Assembly: GCF_023716865.1 (NCBI RefSeq)
Contig: NZ_CP092417.1
Span: 40,001-104,000, forward strand
Source: Endozoicomonas sp. SCSIO W0465
Lineage (GTDB): Bacteria > Pseudomonadota > Gammaproteobacteria > Pseudomonadales > Endozoicomonadaceae
DNA: 64,000 nt
Direction of reading: 5' to 3'
The position numbers and the translations under genes are program-made. Positions 47,561 to 55,488 of this stretch are shown piece after piece (the stretch's first letter is position 1; the number at the start of each line of letters is the position of its first letter). The notes beneath the pieces are model-generated. The model had not been told where the DNA came from and made no database searches. It saw only the letters and a program-made list of their open reading frames with translations.

Positions 47561-48436
47561 TTATCCCATTGATTCTGCGATGGCTGTTTCAATGTATCGG
47601 GGCAGGGCGAAAGCTGCCTGATGAACCGCGGGCGTGTAGTAGCGAGTGGTAATGCCGCTGAGGGCAAACCTTGCTTCGATGTCGACCAGGGGAATGTGAC
47701 GGGCTTCATGGTTATCGGTGCCCCAGGCAAAGGTCATAATGCCACAGGTGTAGGTGGGAACTGCAGCACTGTAAAAATGGAGGTCCGAGACATAGCTGCC
47801 CAATCGGTGGACGGTAGTTTTAACTTCATCCAGCTGCATGAATGGCACGCCATTTTGGGCGACGAAAATGCCTTTATTGGTCAACAGTCGTTTGCATCCC
47901 CGGTAAAATTCAGATGAGAACAAGACTTCCCCCGGACCGATAGGGTCTGTGCAGTCAGAGATAATCACATCGAAGCGATTACCGGCAGTATCGGCATTGT
48001 TGACGAACCGGACGCCATCATCAATCACCAGGGTGACTCTCGGATCATCATAGGCTCCGCAAGAGTGATTCGGCAGCCACTGGCGGCAGAGATCTACTAC
48101 AGCCTGGTCGATCTCCACCATGCAGACCTCTTTAACGGCAGTATGTTGCAGTACTTCTCTTAGTATACCGCCATCACCACCGCCAATAATCAGGACGCGT
48201 TTGACCTGGCCATGGGCCAGGATGGGTACATGGGTCAGCATTTCATGGTAGATAAACTCGTCTTTTTCGGTGGTTTGAATCACACCGTCCAGGGCCATCA
48301 TGCGACCAAAGAACCGGTTCTCAAAGATGATCAGATGCTGGTGTTCGGTTTTAGTTTCAAATAACCGTCGGTCGATCGAAAAATTCTGTCCATAACCTGA
48401 ATACAGTGTTTCCTGATAGGTCTCTTCGCAGTACAT
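47561..48436 (-). CDS. speE: spermidine synthase
   Basis: From ATG 48436 the protein has 291 residues; the frame could start 9 bases earlier at TTG. It moves the aminopropyl group from decarboxylated SAM to putrescine. Visible motifs: TEHQHLIIFENRFFGRMMALDG, the cofactor loop VLIIGGGDGGILREVL (about 84-99), the acidic EID at strand 2, and the catalytic DCTDPIGPGEVLF. It is the first gene of the operon, 47 bp ahead of speA. The operon supplies all enzymes except agmatinase (speB), which was not seen. Confidence 0.95.
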   Translation of the reverse strand: MYCEETYQETLYSGYGQNFSIDRRLFETKTEHQHLIIFENRFFGRMMALDGVIQTTEKDEFIYHEMLTHVPILAHGQVKRVLIIGGGDGGILREVLQHTAVKEVCMVEIDQAVVDLCRQWLPNHSCGAYDDPRVTLVIDDGVRFVNNADTAGNRFDVIISDCTDPIGPGEVLFSSEFYRGCKRLLTNKGIFVAQNGVPFMQLDEVKTTVHRLGSYVSDLHFYSAAVPTYTCGIMTFAWGTDNHEARHIPLVDIEARFALSGITTRYYTPAVHQAAFALPRYIETAIAESMG

Positions 48437-48700
48437 TGTTGCCAACCCTGTAGATAGATAAAAAGAACCGCAAATACTCGTTGCATGCCGACTAATGCGC
48501 GGAACTGTGAACCGTTAGCCAAATGACTGACGGCAGGCTTCATGGTTAAACGGCTGTTCACGGAAATTAATCTTAGGTTATCCCGTGCTGCAGCAAGGTG
48601 ATCTCAGGGGAAATATGACGACAGGATAGTGGGGCATTTGCTCAGGCGTGAGCAGATTTGTCTGATGGCAGTTTGATTGTCTTGTTGTTCCGTGAGTGGA

Positions 48701-48726
48701 CAGCCATCCCTTTCCGGGGATGGCTG
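48701..48726. terminator. strong hairpin after tktA
   Basis: CAGCCATCCC and GGGATGGCTG form a 10-bp stem with a 6-base loop, 8 bases past the tktA stop. No U-tract follows on the minus strand, so it may protect the 3' end rather than terminate. Confidence 0.55.
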
Positions 48727-48733
48727 CAGGGCA

Positions 48734-50731
48734 TTAACCGAGCAGTTCTTCCGCTGTAGCGATAATATTCTCAACGGTAAAGCCAAAGTATGGGAACAGG
48801 TCTTCTGCCGGGGCGGACTCACCGTAGGTGGTCATACCGATGATGCGGCCATCCAGCCCGACATACTTGTACCAGAAGTCAGCAGCAGCCGCTTCAATGG
48901 CAATGCGTGCAGGCACTTCCAGAGGAAGAACAGACTGTTTGTACTCCGCGTCCTGGGCATCGAATACATCCGTCGATGGCATGGATACCACACGTACTTT
49001 GCGTCCCTGCTCAGAGAGAGCAGTCCCGGCTTTCATGGCCAGCTCCACTTCGGATCCGGTGGCAATCAGAATCAGTTCAGGCGTACCTTCACAGGCTTTC
49101 AGAATGTAGCCGCCACGTTCAACCTGAGCGATCTGCTCGTCGGTTCTTGCCATGCACGGCAGACCCTGACGGGAGAAGATGAGAGCACTTGGCCCATCCG
49201 TACGCTCAATGGCCTGTTTCCAGGCAACGGCGGACTCAACCGTATCGCATGGGCGCCAGGCATTCACGTTCGGTGTCATGCGCAGGCTGGCGATTTGCTC
49301 AATAGGCTGGTGGGTCGGGCCATCTTCACCCAGGCCGATGGAATCGTGGGTGTAGACCAGTATTGAACGCTGTTTCATCAGCGCCGCCATACGAACGGCA
49401 TTACAGGCGTATTCCATGAAGACCAGGAACGTTGCACCATAAGGGATGAAGCCCCCGTGCAGGGCAATACCATTCATCATGGCCGTCATGCCGAACTCAC
49501 GAACACCGTAGAACAGATAGTTACCATCGGCATCTTCACGTTTGATACCTTTGGAACCACTCCACAGGGTCAGGTTGGAGCCTGCCAGGTCTGCCGAACC
49601 ACCCAGCAGTTCCGGGAGGGTCGGGCCGTAAGCGTTGAGGGTGTTTTGGGAGGCCTTACGGCTGGCAACTTTTTCACCTTCCTGCTGGCAGGATTTGATG
49701 TATGCCGAGGCTTTTTCTGCAAAGTCCACTGGCAGCTCACCTTTTTGGCGGCGGGTAAATTCTGCAGCAAGCTCCGGGTATTCGGCCTGGTAAGCTGCGA
49801 ATTTTTCATTCCACGCCGCTTCTTTGGCGGTACCGGCTTCTTTTGCATTCCACTGACGGTAGATATCAGCAGGAATTTCAAATGGCGCATACTGCCAACC
49901 AAGACGCTCACGGGTCAGCTTGATTTCATCATCGCCCAATGGTGCCCCGTGGCACTCCTCTTTACCTTCCTTGTTCGGTGAACCAAAGCCGATAACGGTT
50001 TTGCAGCAAATAAGAGTCGGTTTGTCCTTTTCGGCACGAGCCGCTTCAATTGCTGCCTTGATCGCTTCTGCATCATGGCCATCAACAGCAGGAATCACGT
50101 GCCAGTTATAGGCTTCAAAGCGTTTGACGGTATTGTCGGTAAACCAGCCTTCCACTTCACCATCAATGGAGATGCCATTGTCGTCGTAAAATGCTACCAG
50201 TTTGCCTAGCCCCAGAGTGCCCGCCAGGGAGCAAACTTCGTGGGAGATCCCTTCCATCATGCAACCATCACCCATGAAGGCGTAGGTGTAGTGGTCAACA
50301 ATATCGTGGCCGGGTTTGTTGAATTGAGCAGCCAGTGCTTTTTCCGCAGCAGCCATACCTACCGCGTTGGCGATACCCTGACCAAGAGGACCTGTGGTTG
50401 TTTCAATCCCGGGTGCGTAGCCATATTCCGGGTGACCGGCTGTTTTCGAGTGCAGCTGACGGAAGTTTTTCAGATCATCGATGCTCAGCTCATAACCGGT
50501 CAGATGGAGCAGAGAGTAGAGCAACATGGAGCCATGGCCATTGGATAAAATAAAGCGGTCACGGTCCACCCACTTTGGGTTAGCGGGGTTGTGGTTGATA
50601 AAGTCTCGCCACAGCACTTCAGCAATATCTGCCATCCCCATGGGGGCGCCGGGGTGACCGGATTTGGCTTTTTGTACGGCGTCCATGCTGAGGGCGCGAA
50701 TGGCATTGGCAAGCTCACGACGTGAGGACAT
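48734..50731 (-). CDS. tktA: transketolase
   Basis: The 665-residue thiamine diphosphate enzyme of the pentose phosphate pathway. ATG 50731 (MSSRRELANAIRALSMD) is chosen because the family begins here and a GGAG lies upstream; the frame reaches 50806. Visible are GHPGAPMGMADIAEVLW, the ThDP motif GDGCMMEGISHEV...AFYDDNGISIDG, and the Pyr-domain SADLAGSN and HDSIGLGEDGPTHQPIEQ with the catalytic His. In Pseudomonas tkt lies between metK and epd; here it is in the same neighbourhood. Confidence 0.97.
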   Translation of the reverse strand: MSSRRELANAIRALSMDAVQKAKSGHPGAPMGMADIAEVLWRDFINHNPANPKWVDRDRFILSNGHGSMLLYSLLHLTGYELSIDDLKNFRQLHSKTAGHPEYGYAPGIETTTGPLGQGIANAVGMAAAEKALAAQFNKPGHDIVDHYTYAFMGDGCMMEGISHEVCSLAGTLGLGKLVAFYDDNGISIDGEVEGWFTDNTVKRFEAYNWHVIPAVDGHDAEAIKAAIEAARAEKDKPTLICCKTVIGFGSPNKEGKEECHGAPLGDDEIKLTRERLGWQYAPFEIPADIYRQWNAKEAGTAKEAAWNEKFAAYQAEYPELAAEFTRRQKGELPVDFAEKASAYIKSCQQEGEKVASRKASQNTLNAYGPTLPELLGGSADLAGSNLTLWSGSKGIKREDADGNYLFYGVREFGMTAMMNGIALHGGFIPYGATFLVFMEYACNAVRMAALMKQRSILVYTHDSIGLGEDGPTHQPIEQIASLRMTPNVNAWRPCDTVESAVAWKQAIERTDGPSALIFSRQGLPCMARTDEQIAQVERGGYILKACEGTPELILIATGSEVELAMKAGTALSEQGRKVRVVSMPSTDVFDAQDAEYKQSVLPLEVPARIAIEAAAADFWYKYVGLDGRIIGMTTYGESAPAEDLFPYFGFTVENIIATAEELLG

Positions 50732-51003
50732 GGGAATCTTTGCTCCGGGGAATCCAGTCTGTTTAAATTCGTGCGCTATTTTAACGAAACCTGTAGCGTT
50801 CTTCATCCCTATTGATTTTCTATATAACCCACTTCAAAAACCGGAGAAGTCAGCTGTATATTTTGCAATGTCGGATTTGCAGTATCAGGTCAACAAGGAT
50901 GGCTATGGTATTGGCCTATCGTTGACATGCTGAACTATCGACGGTGGTTGCTGTCCGAGTCGGATGAGTAAGGCTTTTAAAAAAATACCGGAGGCCCAAC
51001 TGA

Positions 51004-51459
51004 ATGAGTCCCTTGGCTGGTAACCAACCACCTTCCAAAGACATTTTTACTTTGCCAGAATCAAAGCCAGAATCAAAGGTGGATAAAATAGTGAAGAAAA
51101 CTGTCGAAAAGAAAGTCATGTCGACAGAATCAAAGCGTTCTTTGCAACAGGTTAAACGGAAAAGGTTGCCTAATTACGGTATCAAGGTTAGCAATAAAAT
51201 AAATGCCATACCTGTTAATACCGATGGAAAAATACCCGGCGGATACTGTGCAAAATGTGATAATGAAGGTAGATATCAGAATGGCTCCAAGGCCAATGTC
51301 ACTGAAATAGTAGAGGATAGGCATTTATACTTGCAGCATGGTCAGTGGTCCTGGAGTGCAACTGGCGCACGAATGTCAGGTCATATCCAGTGTCTTGCGA
51401 AAGGTTGTTTAGGTCATACTCCGGGAGGTGCAATGCTGTTAAATGGTCATTGGGTGTAA
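51004..51459 (+). CDS. hypothetical Cys-containing protein
   Basis: 151 residues from ATG 51004 with an excellent Shine-Dalgarno (GGAGG at 9 bases). The first 60 residues are charged and disordered-looking (repeated Lys-Glu-Ser, a KPESKPES-like motif); the C-terminal half has CAKCDNEG (about 82-89) and CLAKGCLGHTPG (about 130-141), a pattern that could bind zinc through CxxC and CxxxxC pairs, plus two Trp-rich patches. No family recognised. It is divergent from tktA and ends 34 bp from the translocase gene on the other strand. Confidence 0.6.
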   Translation: MSPLAGNQPPSKDIFTLPESKPESKVDKIVKKTVEKKVMSTESKRSLQQVKRKRLPNYGIKVSNKINAIPVNTDGKIPGGYCAKCDNEGRYQNGSKANVTEIVEDRHLYLQHGQWSWSATGARMSGHIQCLAKGCLGHTPGGAMLLNGHWV

Positions 51460-51493
51460 ATAATCAGCCGTTGAATCTTACCTGCTGCAGTTT

Positions 51494-52930
51494 TTATGGG
51501 TCCGTTCGATCATGGTAATGCCTGCCCAAATGCCTGATTGCAACCAGCCATAAGGCGATGGCCAGTATGAAGGCCCCCGCCAGCCAGGACATGGCAAGGC
51601 TGAGTGAGCCGAAAAGGGTGATTAAAATCTGCTGAAAAAACGAGCTGCCTGACTTGCCAACACGGCTAACCACTAACTCAATAGCCGCCTTTCCCTTGTA
51701 TTTTCGCTCGGCATCAAGAGGAACAAAGGTAATCTCCTTGGTTGCATCAAACAGCGTATATTTTGCCGACTTGCCAAGAGCGTGACAGTACATCCCTATC
51801 TGCAAAGCGATCATGGGCAGATCAACACAACCCAGGCCGAAAAGGCTGATCTGTGATTTCTGAAACATGGCCAGCAGAAAAAAAGGAAGAGCCGTTGTGG
51901 TAAGAATGATCGGGGTAGCGAAAGCAGCAGCCCACCAGCTGATGTTTAACAGGGTCGGTGTTAACAGGCCGCATACAAGACTGCCTATGCCATTGATCAA
52001 GGCAACCTTGCCCATAAACATCGAATAGTCCGCTTCATTTGGGTACTGCTGAACCAGCTGGCTTTTCCATGCCAGTTCAACCATATTGATGGCGACACAA
52101 TAAGCCAGCATAACCAGTGCAATGCTGGCCAGGTATGGGCAGCGTAACAGGTATCGTGCACTGGCCATCAAAGGCAGATGGGTTGTGGTGGCTGGCTGGC
52201 TGGCAGGATCGGCAGGTTTTTCCGGAGTTAATCGGTAGCAGTATTCATTGAGCAGCAGAATCAACAGTCCGGAAAGCATGAACAGAAATGATAAGGTCTT
52301 CAAACTCTCCTGCCAGCCCGAGCCAGGCGTCAGGACTTCTCTGGAAACGCAGTAATAAAGCAGAGGGCCTGAAATAATGGATGCACTGCTTCCGACCATC
52401 GTGATCAGGGGATATTGTCGGGTAGCGCTCTGTGTATTGTGTAAATCATTGACAGCTGTCCAGAAAAGGATACAGATGACCGCAGATCCCCAGAGTTCCG
52501 CCAGCGCAAAGAACAGCGTCAGGGGCCAGTAATAGATGATGCCGACAATAAATTGAAGGTGTTCAGGGATGAGTGGGGAAAGCAGGTCAAGCGCTGCCAT
52601 GGGGGCGAAAGACTCCAGATTTGGATAAATCACCACTGAAAACAAAGGCATCCAGACCAGAAAAGGGATCAGTGCAACGACAAAGAGTGTGCGCTTGCAG
52701 AGCCGGTTGGCCAGGAAACTGTAGGTTATTAAAAAAATGCAAGCGATGGGCATGACGACACCCAGCTTGATAAAGGGAATGGCTTCTGCGCCCAGCCGGG
52801 TGATTAACAAAGACTCTTTCAGATTCCAGAGTATGTCAAAGTTGAAGATGCAACAGAACATCATGGCAATTTGCAGATAAAGCATTAAGTTTGAATTGCC
52901 AGCAGCGTCCCCGGATAAAATGTTAGCCAT
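51494..52930 (-). CDS. ATP/ADP translocase (NTT/TLC family nucleotide transporter)
   Basis: The 478-residue membrane protein has about 12 predicted helices. The N-terminal helix region WNLKESLLIT...GAEAIPFIK corresponds to the LKDTLVVT...GAEIIPF(I/L)K of chlamydial, rickettsial and plastid ATP/ADP carriers. Near the C-terminus KYTLFDATKEITFVPLDAE, then KYKGKAAIELVVSRVGKSG, matches the family signature KYSLFDPTKEMxYIPLD...KGKAAxDVVxxRxGKSG. Known members exchange host ATP for ADP or import nucleotides in obligate intracellular bacteria. Substrate and direction cannot be told from sequence. It is divergent from the ArsR-type regulator and has no visible mobile element at its sides. Confidence 0.88.
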   Translation of the reverse strand: MANILSGDAAGNSNLMLYLQIAMMFCCIFNFDILWNLKESLLITRLGAEAIPFIKLGVVMPIACIFLITYSFLANRLCKRTLFVVALIPFLVWMPLFSVVIYPNLESFAPMAALDLLSPLIPEHLQFIVGIIYYWPLTLFFALAELWGSAVICILFWTAVNDLHNTQSATRQYPLITMVGSSASIISGPLLYYCVSREVLTPGSGWQESLKTLSFLFMLSGLLILLLNEYCYRLTPEKPADPASQPATTTHLPLMASARYLLRCPYLASIALVMLAYCVAINMVELAWKSQLVQQYPNEADYSMFMGKVALINGIGSLVCGLLTPTLLNISWWAAAFATPIILTTTALPFFLLAMFQKSQISLFGLGCVDLPMIALQIGMYCHALGKSAKYTLFDATKEITFVPLDAERKYKGKAAIELVVSRVGKSGSSFFQQILITLFGSLSLAMSWLAGAFILAIALWLVAIRHLGRHYHDRTDP

Positions 52931-52993
52931 AGGCAGCGTACTTTCCTACCTCCCGCTGTTGCCTACAAATCCTGTGTTCGACAGGTTGCTTTG

Positions 52994-53064
52994 ATTTGGG
53001 TGCAGTTTGGGTGCAGTTTGGGTGCAGTTTGGGTGCAAAGAGTGCTACATAAAGAGTGCTACAT
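52994..53064. repeat. 11-bp and 14-bp tandem repeats upstream of the translocase and regulator genes
   Basis: TTTGGGTGCAG-like units occur four times (52994-53036) and are followed by two AAGAGTGCTACATA units (53037-53064). They lie in the 283-bp divergent promoter region between the NTT gene and the ArsR-type gene. Confidence 0.8.
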
Positions 53065-53213
53065 AAATATAGTGCAGGGATTTGATCTCTTATGTCTATT
53101 GATTGTATATAAAAATATTTTGATGTAGATTTTGGCCCTTGCTAAAATGACCGACTGGGATATCCGGTAAATGAGTCAATGATTTACGGTTAAGTGATTG
53201 GAAAGGATGACGT

Positions 53214-54176
53214 GTGTTGACGGACGCTTTTGGGCAGCTGGCCGTGGTGAGCAAAGCCAGTGGCGATGTTCTGAGATTACAGATCCTCAGGGTCTTGAGC
53301 ACAGATTCTCTGGGTGTGCTGGAACTGAGTAGTGTGTTCGATATGCGCCAGCCAGCCATGAGTCATCATTTGAAGGTTTTGTCCCAGGCAGGGTTAGTCT
53401 CAACCCGCAAGGAGGGGAACACGGTATTCTACCGTCGTGCCCTGCCCTCATCTGCAGGGCATCTCGAAGGAGTAGTGTGCTCTTTGTTTCAGGCCATTGA
53501 TGGCATAACGCTGCCCGATAATCTTGCCAGGCGGTTTCAGGCTATTCGCCAACAGCGGTCGGAGCTGTCTCTGGCATTCTTTGCCCGAAATACCGAAGAA
53601 TTTCGTCAGCACCAGGAGCTTATTGCTGAGCACCAGCTCTATGCTGAAACGGTGGCTGACCTTATTGCGGCTACAGATTTTCCTGAACGGAGCCTTGCCC
53701 TTGAGCTGGGTCCCGGTGAGGGAAACTTTCTGCCAACCCTCGCTGGTGGGTTCAAGCTGGTCTACGCGCTGGATAACTCGGAAAAAATGTTGGGTTACTC
53801 CCGGCAGCTGGCTAAACAGCAAAGCATTGGCAATGTCACCTTTGTTCATGGGGAGATCCAGTCACTGAGCAACATGACCGGCGCATTTGACTGTATCGTC
53901 ATCAATATGGTGCTGCACCATGTCCCCAGTCCGGCTGATATTTTTAACTGGTCATCCCGACTATTGAAGTCCGGTGGCAGCCTTTTTATCAGTGAACTCA
54001 GCCATCATGATCAGGCCTGGGTAAGAGAGTCCTGCGGAGACCTGTGGCTTGGTTTCAGTGCAGAAGAGTTGGCTCAATGGGCGGATAAAGCAGGATTGAT
54101 CAGCGGTGAATCCCAGTATCTGGGGTTACGCAATGGTTTTCAGATCCAGGTCCGACGTTTCTTTCTATCCGAATAA
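53214..54176 (+). CDS. ArsR-family HTH / SAM-dependent methyltransferase fusion
   Basis: 320 residues from GTG 53214 with AAAGGA about 8 bases upstream. The N-terminal winged helix (about 10-80: LRILRVLSTDSLGVLELSSVF, RQPAMSHHLKVLSQAGLVSTRKEGN) is followed by a methyltransferase domain with LELGPGEGNFLPTL (motif I, about 162-175) and INMVLHHVPSPADIFNW. This fusion sits next to metK in Pseudomonas as well, where the regulator is thought to respond to SAM metabolism. Here it lies 103 bp before metK on the same strand. Confidence 0.88.
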   Translation: MLTDAFGQLAVVSKASGDVLRLQILRVLSTDSLGVLELSSVFDMRQPAMSHHLKVLSQAGLVSTRKEGNTVFYRRALPSSAGHLEGVVCSLFQAIDGITLPDNLARRFQAIRQQRSELSLAFFARNTEEFRQHQELIAEHQLYAETVADLIAATDFPERSLALELGPGEGNFLPTLAGGFKLVYALDNSEKMLGYSRQLAKQQSIGNVTFVHGEIQSLSNMTGAFDCIVINMVLHHVPSPADIFNWSSRLLKSGGSLFISELSHHDQAWVRESCGDLWLGFSAEELAQWADKAGLISGESQYLGLRNGFQIQVRRFFLSE

Positions 54177-54279
54177 ACGATGACCTGGGCAACGCCTCGG
54201 TTGGTAAGTTTATTGTATGAAAAGACGGTTTCATGGAATAAAGAGGCGTACTCAATTTTTTCAAGAGGATAAAACGGCT

Positions 54280-55443
54280 ATGTCTGAGTATTCGCTATTC
54301 ACATCGGAGTCGGTATCTGAAGGGCATCCAGACAAAATTGCTGACCAGATTTCTGATGCCATTCTGGATGCCATCATCAAGGATGACCCGGAAGCACGGG
54401 TTGCTGTAGAAACCATGGTGAAAACCGGCATGGTGATTGTTGCCGGTGAAGTACGAACTACAACGTATGTTGACATTGAAGAACTGGTTCGAAACGTAGT
54501 CACCAGCATTGGTTATAACCATGGTGATCTGGGCTTTGATGGTGAATGCGTTGCGGTTCTGAATGCCATTGGCAAACAGTCACCGGATATCGCGGTTGGT
54601 GTGGATGAAACCAATGAACGCGAACAGGGTGCTGGTGATCAGGGCCTGATGTTTGGTTACGCAACCAATGAAACACCTGTACTGATGCCTGCCCCCATTT
54701 ACTATGCCCATGAGTTGGTTAAGCGCCAGGCTCAGTTACGCAAAAATGGAGTGTTACCCTGGTTGCGTCCTGATGCGAAGAGTCAGGTGACGATGCGTTA
54801 TGACCAGAATGGCAGGGTTCAGAGTGTTGATGCCGTTGTGCTGTCTACCCAGCATTCCCCGGATGTCTCTTTGGATGACATTCGCCGTGAAGTGCTGGAG
54901 CAGATTATCAAGCCTGTATTCCCGGAAGGCTGGCTCCATGAACATACCAAATATCATATCAACCCGACTGGTATTTTTGTGATTGGTGGTCCTGTCGGTG
55001 ACTGCGGACTGACCGGACGCAAGATCATTGTAGACACCTATGGTGGCATGGCCCGTCATGGTGGTGGTGCGTTTTCCGGTAAGGATCCGTCCAAGGTTGA
55101 TCGTTCTGCTGCCTACGCTGGCCGTTATGTCGCCAAGAACATTGTTGCAGCCGGTCTGGCTGATCGTTGTGAAATTCAGGTGTCCTACGCCATTGGTGTT
55201 TCTGAGCCTACCTCTATTTCCATTAATACATTTGGAACCGGTAGGGTGTCTGATGAGCGAATCGTCGAACTGGTTCGTGAATATTTTGATTTGCGCGCCG
55301 GTGGACTGGTGAGGATGCTGGACCTTAAGCGTCCCATTTATCAGGCTACTGCAGCCTATGGCCACTTTGGCCGTGAAGAGGCAGAGTTTACCTGGGAGCG
55401 AACCGATAAAGCGGAACAGCTCCGCAAGGCGGCAGGCCTTTAA
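54280..55443 (+). CDS. metK: S-adenosylmethionine synthetase
   Basis: 387 residues from ATG 54280 (MSEYSLFTSESVSEGHPDKIADQ is the family start; the frame extends back to 54217). It makes SAM from ATP and methionine. Also present are EQGAGDQGLMFGYATNET and the ATP-binding GGAFSGKDPSKVDRSAAY block. No SAM riboswitch was seen in the 100 bp upstream. The group II intron begins about 45 bp after the stop. Confidence 0.97.
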   Translation: MSEYSLFTSESVSEGHPDKIADQISDAILDAIIKDDPEARVAVETMVKTGMVIVAGEVRTTTYVDIEELVRNVVTSIGYNHGDLGFDGECVAVLNAIGKQSPDIAVGVDETNEREQGAGDQGLMFGYATNETPVLMPAPIYYAHELVKRQAQLRKNGVLPWLRPDAKSQVTMRYDQNGRVQSVDAVVLSTQHSPDVSLDDIRREVLEQIIKPVFPEGWLHEHTKYHINPTGIFVIGGPVGDCGLTGRKIIVDTYGGMARHGGGAFSGKDPSKVDRSAAYAGRYVAKNIVAAGLADRCEIQVSYAIGVSEPTSISINTFGTGRVSDERIVELVREYFDLRAGGLVRMLDLKRPIYQATAAYGHFGREEAEFTWERTDKAEQLRKAAGL

Positions 55444-55488
55444 TCATGACGGACTCAGGGTAGTGGCAATGCTGTTGCCGATATCTTG

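Noticed and set aside
54177..54279. Possible SAM riboswitch upstream of metK
   Set aside because: The 103 bases are too short and lack the conserved junction motifs of SAM-I, SAM-II or SAM-IV.
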